Assembly: GCF_000731955.1 (NCBI RefSeq)
Contig: NZ_JNCK01000001.1
Location: forward strand, 124,001 to 188,000
Origin: Halomonas zincidurans B6
GTDB taxonomy: Bacteria > Pseudomonadota > Gammaproteobacteria > Pseudomonadales > Halomonadaceae
Direction: 5' to 3'
Length of the DNA: 64,000 nucleotides
Shown: one piece after another, positions 8,543 to 17,779 of the stretch
How positions within the stretch are numbered: the stretch's first letter is position 1
Layout of the letters: every line of letters starts with the position of its first letter
Notes under the pieces: model-generated
Seen by the model: the letters and a program-made list of their open reading frames with translations, nothing else
The model's database searches: none
Told to the model about the DNA's origin: nothing
Program-made: the position numbers and the translations under genes

Positions 8543-9397
8543 ATGCAAGCATCTACCGGTACCCAGAAACGCGAGTTCAACAAGCTCCAGAAACGCCTGC
8601 GTCGCCAAGTCGGCAACGCGATCATCGACTATGCGATGATCCAGGACGGCGACAAGGTGATGGTCTGCCTGTCCGGGGGCAAGGACTCCTACACCTTGCT
8701 CGAGATCCTGCGCAACCTGCAGCGCAACGCGCCGATCGACTTCGAGCTGGTGGCGGTCAATCTCGACCAGAAACAACCCGGCTTCCCGGAGCATGTGCTG
8801 CCCGAGTACCTGAGCGGCATCGGCGTCGACTATCATATTCTCGAGCGTGATACCTATTCGGTGGTCAAGGAGAAGACCCCCGCGGGCAAGACCACCTGTG
8901 CGCTATGCTCGCGGCTGCGGCGCGGTTCGCTGTACGGCTACGCCGAGGAGATCGGTGCGACCAAGGTGGCGCTGGGTCATCATCGCGAGGATATCCTCGA
9001 GACGCTGTTCCTCAACATGTTCTATGGCGGTTCGCTCAAGTCGATGCCGCCCAAGCTGCTCTCCGACGACGGCAAGAACCTCGTCATCCGCCCGCTGGCC
9101 TACTGCCGCGAGGCGGACATCGCCGAGTTCGCGCGGCTGATGGCGTTTCCGATCATTCCCTGCAACCTGTGCGGCTCGCAGCCCAACCTGCAGCGCCAGG
9201 TGATCAAGGAGATGCTCGCCGACTGGGAGCACAAGCACCCCGGACGACTGGAGACGATGTTCAAGGCGGTCACCAACGTCGCGCCGTCGCAACTCGCCGA
9301 TCGCGAGTTGTTCGATTTCGAAGGGCTCGAGGACAAGCAGCGACGCATGAACGCGGGGCGCATCGCGGCCTTCGACCTGCTGGCCCGGGAGGCCTGA
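8543..9397 (+). CDS. ttcA: tRNA 2-thiocytidine(32) biosynthesis protein TtcA
   Basis: TtcA thiolates cytidine 32 in the anticodon loop of some tRNAs, using ATP and an iron-sulfur cluster. The PP-loop SGGKDSY lies near residues 47-53. A CxxC follows at TTCALCSRLRRG (about 119-122) and a third cysteine at IIPCNLCGSQ (about 210), the cluster ligands expected for the family. The 284-residue length is close to that of characterised TtcA proteins. The gene stands alone on the plus strand and converges with the flavoprotein gene downstream. Family assignment is firm. Confidence 0.95.
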   Translation: MQASTGTQKREFNKLQKRLRRQVGNAIIDYAMIQDGDKVMVCLSGGKDSYTLLEILRNLQRNAPIDFELVAVNLDQKQPGFPEHVLPEYLSGIGVDYHILERDTYSVVKEKTPAGKTTCALCSRLRRGSLYGYAEEIGATKVALGHHREDILETLFLNMFYGGSLKSMPPKLLSDDGKNLVIRPLAYCREADIAEFARLMAFPIIPCNLCGSQPNLQRQVIKEMLADWEHKHPGRLETMFKAVTNVAPSQLADRELFDFEGLEDKQRRMNAGRIAAFDLLAREA

Positions 9398-9413
9398 GTG
9401 TTTCACGTCGCGC

Positions 9414-10589
9414 TCATGACAACGGCCCGCCGCGGATGGTCTTCTCGATACCGCCCATGATGGTCGAGCCATCCTCGGTGGCGAGCGCGGCGTACCAGGC
9501 CTGGGTGGCCGCCGGATTCGCGCCGTGGGTGGTCTCGGCGCGCTTGCGGGCACGGCTGACGATCTCGCCGACCCGCGCGACCCGCGCCGCGTCGTAGGCC
9601 TTGAGCGCGGCAGCAATGTCGCCCTCGGCGTTTTCCAGCACCCGCGCCAGCACCCAGCCGTCCTCCATGGCCTGGCAGCCGCCCTGGCCCAGGTCGGGGG
9701 CCATGCCATGCGCGGCGTCGCCGATGATCGCCGTGCGCTGACCGACCAGCCGATCCAGCGGCTCGATGTCATGGATCTCGACGCGGGCCATCTGCGCCGG
9801 GTCGAAGCGCTCGATCAGCCGCTGCACCGGGGCCGCCCAGCCGGTGAAATGTTCGCGCAACTCGTCGCGATAGCGCGTCGGATCGCTGGCGGTGCCGGCC
9901 GGCAGCGGCACGTCGAAGAAGCAGTAGAATTCGGGGCTGGCGGCGTCGCCGCTCATCGGCATCAGCGACACCCGCTGATGCTCGCCGACGTACTGCACCC
10001 AGTGATCGAGTGGCGCCAGGTCCGTGCTGGCCGGCACGCGCACGTTCCAGTTGACGTAACCGCAGTAACGCCGCGCCACGCTGTGGCCAAGCACCTTTTC
10101 GCGCAGCCGCGAATGGGTGCCGTCGGCGATCACCAGCAGATCGGCGGTTTGCCGGCTGCCATCGTCGAAATGCGCGGTGATGCCCTCGGCGTCGTTGTCG
10201 AAATCGCTGCATGTCACTCCCAGGCGCACATTGCGCTCGCCCACCGCCTCGAGCAGCAGGCGCTGCAGCTCGGCGCGGGCGATCGGGCAGGCGCGCTGGC
10301 CGACCGCCTCGTAAAGGGGGGCGAGGCTGAATTCGCTGAGCAGCTCGCCGTCCTGGGTGGCGTAGCGCATATGCCGCATGTTGCCGCTGACGCGTTCGAC
10401 GGCCTCGCCGAGGCCCAGCCGCTCGAGTACCTTGACGCCGTTGGACCACACCGAGATCGCCGCCCCCACCGGCCGTAGCTCGCTGACCCGGTCGACCACG
10501 CTGACCCGGTGACCGGCCTGTTGCAGCGCCAGTGCCGCGGTCAGCCCGCCCATGCCGGCGCCGATGACGAGGAGGTTCAAAGCGGCCAT
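9414..10589 (-). CDS. hpxO: FAD-dependent urate hydroxylase-like monooxygenase (HpxO type)
   Basis: A 391-residue single-component flavin monooxygenase. The N-terminal FAD site is VIGAGMGGLTAALALQQAG, and the second FAD motif is IIGDAAHGMAPDLGQGG near residue 300. Segments such as RPVGAAISVWSNGVKVLERL, RRYCGYVNWN, RVSLMPMSG and HDIEPLDRLV match Klebsiella HpxO as I remember it, including the C-terminal GGPL. HpxO converts urate to 5-hydroxyisourate in purine breakdown. No other purine-degradation gene is adjacent, so the substrate remains an inference from similarity. The ATG at 10589 starts directly at the FAD fold; longer readings add unrelated sequence. It is divergent from the hydrolase gene at 10805. 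Confidence 0.8.
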   Translation of the reverse strand: MAALNLLVIGAGMGGLTAALALQQAGHRVSVVDRVSELRPVGAAISVWSNGVKVLERLGLGEAVERVSGNMRHMRYATQDGELLSEFSLAPLYEAVGQRACPIARAELQRLLLEAVGERNVRLGVTCSDFDNDAEGITAHFDDGSRQTADLLVIADGTHSRLREKVLGHSVARRYCGYVNWNVRVPASTDLAPLDHWVQYVGEHQRVSLMPMSGDAASPEFYCFFDVPLPAGTASDPTRYRDELREHFTGWAAPVQRLIERFDPAQMARVEIHDIEPLDRLVGQRTAIIGDAAHGMAPDLGQGGCQAMEDGWVLARVLENAEGDIAAALKAYDAARVARVGEIVSRARKRAETTHGANPAATQAWYAALATEDGSTIMGGIEKTIRGGPLS

Positions 10590-10804
10590 GATGCATTCCG
10601 TGGTTGTCGTTGGCGGGTGATCGGGTCCGAATTTCGATTTGACCGATCGTTCAGCTTTCCATGCTAAGCGATCTCTCGAGGCGTCTGCAAAGCGCCTGGC
10701 ATGTCGTGTCGCGGCTCGCAGACAGTCATGTCGATCTTCCGATTGGAGGAATCTGCGTACCATGGACACCCCAGCGGCAGAATAAAGCGATTACCGGGAG
10801 GAAT

Positions 10805-11527
10805 ATGACTATTTACCGGCAGCGGGGCTATCGGCGGGTTGCGCCGCAGATGCTCAGCGAGGCCTTGGCGTCAGCGGATGATGCGCTGCTGTATATCGAC
10901 GGCCTGGGGCCGCTGGAAAAACTCGGCGAGGCGCGCCATGGGCGCCTGCTGCTGGCGCATGGGGCGGGCGCCGGGCAGGATGCCGCGTTCATGCGCCAGC
11001 TGCGCCAGGCCCTGGCGGACGAAGGCGTGCAGACCCTGGCATTGGAGTTCGCCTACATGCAGCGCATGCGCGAGGAGCAGCGTCGCCGGCCGCCACCGCG
11101 TGCCGAGCGGTTGGTCGAGGAGCTGCGCCGTTGGCGCGAGGCGCTCGATGTCGCGGGGCTGGCGCCGGCCTGGCTGGGCGGCAAGTCGCTGGGCGGGCGG
11201 GTCGCCAGTCTGCTCGCCGCCGAGGACGGCGCGCCCGGGCTGATCCTGTGCAGCTATCCCTTTCATCCGCCGGGCAAGCCCGAGCGCACGCGGCTGGCGC
11301 ACTGGCCGACGTTGCGCTGTCCGACGCTGGTCCTGCAGGGCACGCGCGACCCATTCGGTAGCCAGGAGGAGGTCGCCGGTTATACACTGCCGAGCGGCGC
11401 CGAGGTGCATTTTCTCGCCGACGGCGAGCATGACTGGCGGCCGCGCCGCGCCACCGGGCGCAGTCAGCAATCGCTGATCGACGAGGCCGCGGCGGTCGCC
11501 GCCCGCTGGATGGCCAAGACGCGGTGA
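10805..11527 (+). CDS. Alpha/beta-hydrolase of the KANL3/Tex30-like family
   Basis: A 240-residue alpha/beta-hydrolase fold protein. LLLAHGAGAGQDAAFM near residues 45-60 forms the oxyanion region, GGKSLGGRVAS (about 125) carries the nucleophile serine in GKSLG, and the histidine lies in GEHDWRPR near the C-terminus with an aspartate in GTRDPFG. The start is fixed by GGGAGG a few bases before the ATG; a longer reading from 10661 has no such site and would run into the divergent gene's promoter. Substrate unknown. Transcription likely ends before the tRNA promoter just downstream. Confidence 0.82.
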   Translation: MTIYRQRGYRRVAPQMLSEALASADDALLYIDGLGPLEKLGEARHGRLLLAHGAGAGQDAAFMRQLRQALADEGVQTLALEFAYMQRMREEQRRRPPPRAERLVEELRRWREALDVAGLAPAWLGGKSLGGRVASLLAAEDGAPGLILCSYPFHPPGKPERTRLAHWPTLRCPTLVLQGTRDPFGSQEEVAGYTLPSGAEVHFLADGEHDWRPRRATGRSQQSLIDEAAAVAARWMAKTR

Positions 11528-11564
11528 GACGTGCTTCAAGCACCGGGACGCTGTCGAAAAGGCG

Positions 11565-11592
11565 TTGACATTCCGACGTTGCCCGGTAGAAT
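11565..11592 (+). promoter_or_regulatory. Sigma-70 promoter of the Val/Asp tRNA cluster
   Basis: A consensus TTGACA (-35) and TAGAAT (-10) are separated by 16 bases and lie 17 bases before the first tRNA. This near-consensus promoter should drive the five-gene tRNA operon. Confidence 0.75.
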
Positions 11593-11608
11593 GCAGCGCC
11601 ACGTGACC

Positions 11609-11684
11609 GGGTGGTTAGCTCAGTTGGGAGAGCACCAGCCTTACAAGCTGGGGGTCACTGGTTCGAACCCAGTACCACCCACCA
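11609..11684 (+). tRNA. tRNA-Val(TAC)
   Basis: Cloverleaf of 76 bases with acceptor GGGTGGT/ACCACCC, anticodon loop CTTACAA (anticodon TAC), a GTTCGAA T-loop and encoded CCA. First gene of a five-tRNA operon. Confidence 0.97.
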
Positions 11685-11705
11685 AATCACGTTGCGAAGA
11701 CATGC

Positions 11706-11782
11706 GGACCGGTAGTTCAGTCGGTTAGAATGCCGGCCTGTCACGCCGGAGGTCGCGGGTTCGAGTCCCGTCCGGTCCGCCA
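11706..11782 (+). tRNA. tRNA-Asp(GTC), copy 1
   Basis: A 77-base cloverleaf with acceptor GGACCGG/CCGGTCC, discriminator G, anticodon GTC in CTGTCAC and encoded CCA. It is identical to the copies at 11868 and 12114. Confidence 0.97.
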
Positions 11783-11867
11783 TTCTTCGTGCCGATTTCG
11801 CCTGGCGATTTCGGATTGACCAGGCAGCTGCGTGTTGACGGCGGTGACAGCCCGATGCGTTGAAAAT

Positions 11868-11944
11868 GGACCGGTAGTTCAGTCGGTTAGAATGCCGGCC
11901 TGTCACGCCGGAGGTCGCGGGTTCGAGTCCCGTCCGGTCCGCCA
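11868..11944 (+). tRNA. tRNA-Asp(GTC), copy 2
   Basis: Same 77-base sequence as the first tRNA-Asp. The spacers on either side differ, so only the mature gene is conserved. Confidence 0.97.
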
Positions 11945-12022
11945 TGTCTGTCGAGATTCTGCTACAGGTTCTCTACTAGTAGATTCTCTAGTAGCCCCGC
12001 TAACTTGTGTAGCGCATTCGAT

Positions 12023-12099
12023 GGGTGATTAGCTCAGTTGGTTAGAGCACCAGCTTCACATGCTGGGGGTCACTGGTTCGAGTCCAGTATCACCCACCA
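12023..12099 (+). tRNA. tRNA-Val(CAC)
   Basis: A 77-base cloverleaf with acceptor GGGTGAT/ATCACCC, anticodon loop TTCACAT (anticodon CAC) and encoded CCA. It closely resembles the TAC isoacceptor upstream and reads GTG codons directly. Confidence 0.96.
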
Positions 12100-12113
12100 C
12101 GCGGATATAATGC

Positions 12114-12190
12114 GGACCGGTAGTTCAGTCGGTTAGAATGCCGGCCTGTCACGCCGGAGGTCGCGGGTTCGAGTCCCGTCCGGTCCGCCA
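12114..12190 (+). tRNA. tRNA-Asp(GTC), copy 3
   Basis: Third identical tRNA-Asp, last gene of the cluster, 14 bases after tRNA-Val(CAC). Confidence 0.97.
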
Positions 12191-12250
12191 TTTCCCTCCC
12201 TGCACCATTCGCCGCCTCGCATTGCCGGGCAGGCCCCACGCGTCCAGCCT

Positions 12251-12283
12251 GTCTTCCGTCTTCCGTCTTCCGTCTTCCGTCTT
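12251..12283. repeat. 7-bp tandem repeat (GTCTTCC) between tRNA operon and fadH
   Basis: Four exact copies of GTCTTCC followed by a partial GTCTT. The tract is non-coding and lies between the last tRNA and the fadH start, where a copy-number change would alter leader length only. Confidence 0.85.
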
Positions 12284-12363
12284 TGGCCTTGGTCGCGATT
12301 GTTTCCATGCGGCGATTCGCTACACTGTTCATACAGTTGTTTGAATCTTGCCGAGGAACCTCC

Positions 12364-14376
12364 GTGACCGCTTATCCGCACCTGTTCCAGCCGTTGCAGC
12401 TGGGCTCGATCACCTTGCCGAATCGCGTCCTGATGGGCTCCATGCACACCAATCTCGAGGAAGCGCCGGACGGGTTTGCGCGGCTGGCGGCGTTCTATGC
12501 CGAGCGCACGCGCGCCGGCGTGGGGCTGATCGTTACCGGCGGGATCGCACCCAACGCCGAAGGGGCGGTGTTTCACGGCGCGGCCAAGCTGACCAGCACC
12601 GCAGAAGCCGATCGGCACCGTGTCGTCACCACGGCGGTTCACGAGGCGGGCGGGCGCATCTGCCTGCAGATCCTGCACGCTGGACGCTACGCCTATTCCC
12701 CCGATCTGGTGGCGCCTTCGGCGATTCAGGCGCCGATCAACCCTTACCCGCCGCGCGCGCTCGATGGCGACGAAATCGAGCGGACGATCGCCGATTACGT
12801 CGAGTGCGCGCGGCTGGCCGGCGAGGCCGGCTACGACGGCGTCGAAGTGATGGGCTCCGAGGGCTATCTGATCAACCAGTTCGTCTGCGCGCGCACCAAT
12901 CGGCGCGACGATGAATGGGGCGGGCCGTTCGAGAACCGCATGCGCTTTGCAGTGGCGATCGTCGAGCGCATCCGCGAGGCGCTGGGCGAGGCGTTTCTGA
13001 TCATCTTCCGGCTGTCGATGATCGACCTGGTCGAGGAGGGCAGCACCTGGCAGGAGGTGGTCGCGCTGGGGCGCGCCGTCGAGGCCGCCGGGGCGGGCCT
13101 GATCAATACCGGCATCGGCTGGCACGAGGCGCGGGTGCCGACCATCGTCACCAGCGTGCCGCGGGCAGTGTTCAGCGAACTGACCCGGCGCATGAAGGCC
13201 GAGCTCAAGGTGCCGTTGATCACCACCAACCGCATCAACATGCCCGAGATCGCCGAGCGGGTGCTGGCCGACGGCCACGCCGACATGGTCTCGATGGCCC
13301 GGCCGTTCCTTGCCGATCCGCAGTGGGTGAGCAAGGCGCGCGCCGGCGACAGCGCGGCGATCAATACCTGCATCGCCTGCAACCAGGCGTGCCTGGACCA
13401 TACCTTCCAGGGCAGGCTGACTTCGTGCCTGGTCAATCCGCGCGCCTGTCACGAGACCGAGCTGACGATCGCGCCGGCCGATACGCCCAAGTCGGTGGCG
13501 GTGGTTGGTGCCGGGCCGGCGGGGCTGGCCAGCGCAGTGACCGCGGCCCAGCGCGGCCACCGGGTGGTGCTGTTCGAGCGCCAGGCCGACATCGGCGGCC
13601 AGTTCAACTTCGCCCGCCTGATTCCCGGCAAGGAGGAGTTCGCCGAGACGCTGCGCTACTACCGCGAGATGCTCGAACGTCATGGCGTCGATGTGCGTCT
13701 CGGAACCGCCGCGGATATCGAATCGCTGCGCGGCTTCGACGCGGTGATCCTGGCCAGCGGGGTGCGTCCGCGCGCGCTCGAGCTGCCCGGCAGCGATCAT
13801 CCCAGCGTCATCGACTACCCGACGGCGATCCGTCATCCCGAGCGGGTCGGGCGGCGGGTGGCGATCGTCGGCGCCGGCGGCATCGGCTTCGACGTCGCCG
13901 AGCTGTTGAGTCATGCGGGGCATCCGGCGCTCGACCCCGCCGCCTGGTGCGCCGAATGGGGGGTCGACCTGACGGTCGACGGGCCCGGCGGTCTCAAGCC
14001 GTCGGCGGCGGTGGCGTCGCCGCGCCAGATCCATCTGCTGCAGCGCAAGACCTCGAAGCCGGGCAAGGGGCTGGGCACCACCACCGGCTGGGTGCATCGC
14101 GCCGCGTTGCGCCATCGCGGGGTGGAAAGCTGGGCGGGCTGCGAGTATCTGGGTATCGACGACGCCGGGCTGACGCTGCGCGTCGACGGCGAGCGGCGGC
14201 GCCTGGCGGTCGACAGCATCGTGATCTGCGCCGGTCAGGAGTCGGTGATCGAACTGCTCGAGCCACTGCGCGCCGCCGGGGTGGCGGTGCAGGTGATCGG
14301 CGGTGCCGAGAAGGCCGCCGAGCTGGATGCCAAGCGGGCCATCGATCAGGGCACCCGGGTGGCCGCGGCGCTCTAG
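12364..14376 (+). CDS. fadH: 2,4-dienoyl-CoA reductase (NADPH)
   Basis: FadH reduces 2,4-dienoyl-CoA intermediates in beta-oxidation of polyunsaturated fatty acids. The 670-residue length is essentially that of E. coli FadH. An Old-Yellow-Enzyme TIM barrel binding FMN occupies residues 1 to about 340. A 4Fe-4S site of spaced cysteines follows (CIACNQACLD then SCLVNPRACHE). A FAD site starts at VAVVGAGPAGLASAVTAAQ and an NADPH site at VAIVGAGGIGFDVAELL. The GTG at 12364 is chosen because GAGGA lies six bases upstream and the protein then begins like the family. It could alternatively be a related NADH:flavin oxidoreductase, but the domain set and length fit FadH well. Confidence 0.88.
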   Translation: MTAYPHLFQPLQLGSITLPNRVLMGSMHTNLEEAPDGFARLAAFYAERTRAGVGLIVTGGIAPNAEGAVFHGAAKLTSTAEADRHRVVTTAVHEAGGRICLQILHAGRYAYSPDLVAPSAIQAPINPYPPRALDGDEIERTIADYVECARLAGEAGYDGVEVMGSEGYLINQFVCARTNRRDDEWGGPFENRMRFAVAIVERIREALGEAFLIIFRLSMIDLVEEGSTWQEVVALGRAVEAAGAGLINTGIGWHEARVPTIVTSVPRAVFSELTRRMKAELKVPLITTNRINMPEIAERVLADGHADMVSMARPFLADPQWVSKARAGDSAAINTCIACNQACLDHTFQGRLTSCLVNPRACHETELTIAPADTPKSVAVVGAGPAGLASAVTAAQRGHRVVLFERQADIGGQFNFARLIPGKEEFAETLRYYREMLERHGVDVRLGTAADIESLRGFDAVILASGVRPRALELPGSDHPSVIDYPTAIRHPERVGRRVAIVGAGGIGFDVAELLSHAGHPALDPAAWCAEWGVDLTVDGPGGLKPSAAVASPRQIHLLQRKTSKPGKGLGTTTGWVHRAALRHRGVESWAGCEYLGIDDAGLTLRVDGERRRLAVDSIVICAGQESVIELLEPLRAAGVAVQVIGGAEKAAELDAKRAIDQGTRVAAAL

Positions 14377-14499
14377 CGCGGCGGCTCGCGTGCAGCGCGC
14401 ACAGTGGTAGACTCATGTAGCGTGTTACCCACGCGACGCCGGGCCGCGATGGCACCCAGTCGTGGCTTGCAACCATAACAGCCCTCAAAGGAAGCCGAC

Positions 14500-15564
14500 A
14501 TGCCCGCCGATTGCTCTCCACGCTTCGTGGCCAGCGACAATACCTCTGGCATCTGCCCTGAGGCGCTGGAGTACCTGCTCAAGGCCAACGCCTGCGATGA
14601 TCTCGCCTACGGCAACGACAGCTGGACCCAGCGTGCCGCGGATCGCTTTCGCAGCTTCTTCGACTATGACTGCGAGGTGTTCTTCGTCTTCAACGGCACC
14701 GCCGCCAACTCGCTGTCGCTGGCGGCCATGGGCCAGAGCTATCACAGCGTGATCTGCCATGAGCTGGCACATATCGAGACCGATGAGTGCGGCGGTCCGG
14801 AATTCTTTTCCAACGGCTCCAAGCTGCTGACCGCCAGCGGCGCTGACGGCAAGCTCACTCCCCAAGGCATCGAGCGGCTGGTCACCAAGCGTAGCGACAT
14901 CCACTATCCCAAGCCGCGGGTGGTCTCGATCACCCAGGCCACCGAGGTGGGAACGGTCTATACCCGCGAGGAACTGCTCGGTATCCGGGCGATGGCCGAC
15001 AAGTACGATCTGCGGCTGCACATGGACGGCGCGCGCTTCGCCAATGCCTGTGCCTCGCTCGCGGCCTCGCCGGCCGAACTGACCTGGCAGGCCGGGGTCG
15101 ACGTGCTGTGCTTCTCGGGGACCAAGAACGGCTTGCCGATGGGCGAGGCGGTGGTCTTCTTCAACCGCGAGCTGGCCGAGGATTTTGACTATCGCTGCAA
15201 GCAGGCCGGTCAGCTGGCCTCCAAGATGCGGTTTATCGCCGCACCCTGGCTGGGGCTGATCGAGACCGGCGCATGGCTGGACAACGCCAGTCATGCCAAT
15301 GCCATGGCCGGCTACCTGGCAGACGGGCTGGCGGCGCTGCCCGGCACCGAGCTGATGTTCCCGGCCCAGGCCAACAGCGTGTTCGTCAAGCTGCCGCCGG
15401 CGGTGCTGGCCCGGTTGCGCGAACTCGGCTGGACCTTCTATACCTTCATAGGCGCTGGCGGCGCTCGCTTCGTGTGCGCCTGGAATACCACCACAGAGCT
15501 GCTCGATGACTTGTTGAGCGATATTCGTCTAGCGCTGGAGGCGAGCCATTCCAATGTCGGTTGA
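14500..15564 (+). CDS. ltaE: Low-specificity L-threonine aldolase
   Basis: A PLP-dependent fold-type I enzyme of 354 residues that cleaves L-threonine or L-allo-threonine to glycine and acetaldehyde. The N-terminal FVASDNTSGICPEALEYLL and the tyrosine motif AYGNDSWTQ are typical. The PLP aspartate lies in HMDGARFANA and the Schiff-base lysine in CFSGTKNGLPMGEAVVFF, near residue 208. It resembles the Pseudomonas-type enzyme more than the shorter E. coli LtaE. It stands alone between fadH and the prkA operon on the same strand, with AAAGGAAG before its ATG. Confidence 0.9.
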   Translation: MPADCSPRFVASDNTSGICPEALEYLLKANACDDLAYGNDSWTQRAADRFRSFFDYDCEVFFVFNGTAANSLSLAAMGQSYHSVICHELAHIETDECGGPEFFSNGSKLLTASGADGKLTPQGIERLVTKRSDIHYPKPRVVSITQATEVGTVYTREELLGIRAMADKYDLRLHMDGARFANACASLAASPAELTWQAGVDVLCFSGTKNGLPMGEAVVFFNRELAEDFDYRCKQAGQLASKMRFIAAPWLGLIETGAWLDNASHANAMAGYLADGLAALPGTELMFPAQANSVFVKLPPAVLARLRELGWTFYTFIGAGGARFVCAWNTTTELLDDLLSDIRLALEASHSNVG

Positions 15565-15765
15565 GCAGTTTTCGGCATCGTCATCGAACCAAATGGGCCG
15601 CCCGGAGCTCTTAGAAAAAAGCGGGGCGCCATGCGGTTGCGTTGAAAGACCTCATGCCAGGCTCTCCCTTGCAAGCGCTTTAATCCGTCTACGCTGATTG
15701 ATACGCCAGCCCGGTAGTCGTTGTCTGTCCTCAGCGGCCGGGTGTCGCGATCCAAGGAGGCCTCA

Positions 15766-17688
15766 ATGAGCATCTTTGATCATGTCCAGAGCCGTTACGA
15801 GCAGGTTCGCCAGGAAGAGATGAGTCTGCAGGAATACCTGGAACTGTGCCGCAAGGACCCTGGCGTCTATGCCAGTGCCTCGGAGCGCATGTTGCAGGCC
15901 ATCGGCGAACCCCAGGTCATCGATACGTCGAAGGATTCTCGCCTGTCGCGTATCTTCACCAACAAGGTCATTCGGCGTTATCCCGCCTTTTCGGAGTTCT
16001 ACGGCATGGAAGAGGCGATCGAGCAGATCGTCGCCTACTTCCGGCATGCCGCCCAGGGCCTCGAGGAGCGCAAGCAGATCCTTTATCTGCTGGGCCCGGT
16101 CGGCGGCGGCAAGTCGTCGCTGGCCGAGCGGCTCAAGCTGCTCATGGAGCGCATTCCGTTCTATGCCATCAAGGGCTCGCCGGTGTTCGAGTCGCCGCTG
16201 GGGCTGTTCTCGCCGGAGGAGGACGGCGAGCTGCTCGAGAAGGAATACAACATTCCCCAGCGCTATCTGAAGAGCGTGATGTCGCCGTGGGCGGCCAAGC
16301 GGCTCAAGGAATATGGCGGCGACATCTCGCAGTTCCGGGTGGTGCGTCTGTACCCCTCGCGACTCAACCAGATCGCCGTGTCCAAGACCGAGCCCGGCGA
16401 CGAGAACAACCAGGATATCTCCTCGCTGGTCGGCAAGGTCGATATCCGTCAGCTCGAGCTGTATTCCCAGGACGACCCCGACGCCTACAGCTTCTCCGGC
16501 GGGTTGTGCAAGGCCAACCAGGGGATCATGGAATTCGTCGAGATGTTCAAGGCGCCGATCAAGGTGCTGCATCCGTTGCTGACCGCCACTCAGGAGGGCA
16601 ACTACAACCCCACCGAAGGCATGGGCGCGATTCCCTTCGACGGCGTGGTGCTCGCCCACTCCAACGAGAGCGAATGGCAGACGTTCCGCAACAACCGCAA
16701 CAACGAGGCGTTCCTCGATCGCGTCTACATCGTCAAGGTGCCGTATTGCCTGCGCGTCTCCGAGGAGATCAACATCTACAAGAAGCTGCTCGAGCATTCG
16801 TCGCTGTCCGAGGCGCCCTGCGCGCCGGACACCCTGCGGCTGCTGGCGCAGTTCTCGATTCTCTCGCGGCTCAAGGAGCCGGAAAACTCGAGCATCTATT
16901 CGAAGATGCGCGTCTACGACGGCGAGAACCTCAAGGATACCGACCCCAAGGCCAAGTCGATCCAGGAGTATCGCGACAGCGCGGGTGTCGAGGAAGGCAT
17001 GGACGGGCTGTCGACGCGCTTCGCCTTCAAGATCCTGTCCAAGGTCTTCAACTTCGATTCCCACGAGATCGCCGCCAACCCGGTGCACCTGCTGTACGTC
17101 CTCGAGCAGCGCCTCGAGCATGAACAGCTGCCCAAGGAAGCCCATGAGCGCTACCTGCGCTTCATCAAGGAGTACCTGGCGCCGCGCTATGTCGACTTCA
17201 TCGGCAAGGAGATCCAGACCGCCTATCTCGAGTCCTACAGCGAGTACGGTCAGAACATCTTCGATCGCTACGTCACCTACGCCGACTTCTGGATCCAGGA
17301 CCAGGAATATCGCGATCCCGAGACCGGTGAGCTGTTCAACCGCCAGGCGCTCAACGAGGAGCTCGAGAAGATCGAGAAGCCGGCGGGCATCTCCAACCCC
17401 AAGGACTTCCGCCACGAGGTGGTCAACTTCGTGCTGCGCGCGCGCGCCCAGAACAACGGCATGAACCCCAGTTGGCAGTCCTACGAGAAGCTCAAGGGGG
17501 TCATCGAGCAGAAGATGTTCGCCAACACCGAGGAGTTGCTGCCGGTGATCTCCTTCAACGCCAAGGCCTCGGCGGCCGATCAGCGCAAGCACGAGGATTT
17601 CGTCGCCCGAATGGTCGATCGGGGGTATACCGAGAAGCAGGTGCGCTTGCTGTCCGAATGGTATCTGCGCGTGCGCAAGTCGCACTGA
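15766..17688 (+). CDS. prkA: PrkA family serine protein kinase (YeaG)
   Basis: A 640-residue PrkA/YeaG protein combining an AAA-type ATPase part with a C-terminal kinase-like part. The Walker A is LLGPVGGGKSSLAERLKLL near residues 104-122. The start MSIFDHVQSRYEQ is fixed by AAGGAGG six bases upstream. YeaG of E. coli acts in stationary phase and nutrient stress, and related PrkA proteins have been described as kinases or as AAA+ proteases. It is the first gene of the conserved prkA-yeaH-ycgB operon, all present here in order, so the three products likely act in one stress pathway whose target is unknown. Confidence 0.95.
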   Translation: MSIFDHVQSRYEQVRQEEMSLQEYLELCRKDPGVYASASERMLQAIGEPQVIDTSKDSRLSRIFTNKVIRRYPAFSEFYGMEEAIEQIVAYFRHAAQGLEERKQILYLLGPVGGGKSSLAERLKLLMERIPFYAIKGSPVFESPLGLFSPEEDGELLEKEYNIPQRYLKSVMSPWAAKRLKEYGGDISQFRVVRLYPSRLNQIAVSKTEPGDENNQDISSLVGKVDIRQLELYSQDDPDAYSFSGGLCKANQGIMEFVEMFKAPIKVLHPLLTATQEGNYNPTEGMGAIPFDGVVLAHSNESEWQTFRNNRNNEAFLDRVYIVKVPYCLRVSEEINIYKKLLEHSSLSEAPCAPDTLRLLAQFSILSRLKEPENSSIYSKMRVYDGENLKDTDPKAKSIQEYRDSAGVEEGMDGLSTRFAFKILSKVFNFDSHEIAANPVHLLYVLEQRLEHEQLPKEAHERYLRFIKEYLAPRYVDFIGKEIQTAYLESYSEYGQNIFDRYVTYADFWIQDQEYRDPETGELFNRQALNEELEKIEKPAGISNPKDFRHEVVNFVLRARAQNNGMNPSWQSYEKLKGVIEQKMFANTEELLPVISFNAKASAADQRKHEDFVARMVDRGYTEKQVRLLSEWYLRVRKSH

Positions 17689-17779
17689 CGGTTGGTACTG
17701 ACGATGGTTGCCCAGGCGACGGTGAAGGCGGGGCGTTGGTGCCCCGCGTTTCGCGTCGCAACCCGCACGGGAGGCACGC

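Noticed and set aside
10661..10804. Upstream extension of the alpha/beta hydrolase by 48 residues
   Set aside because: No ribosome binding site and the stretch overlaps the divergent promoter region; GGGAGG marks the later ATG.
11609..12190. tRNA cluster as an integration site for a mobile element
   Set aside because: No integrase, no partial tRNA duplicate and no composition shift beside it.
11655..12332. Short minus-strand frames with the recurring phrase MADRTGLEPATSGVTGRHSNRL
   Set aside because: They are translations of antisense tRNA-Asp sequence, a known mis-annotation pattern.
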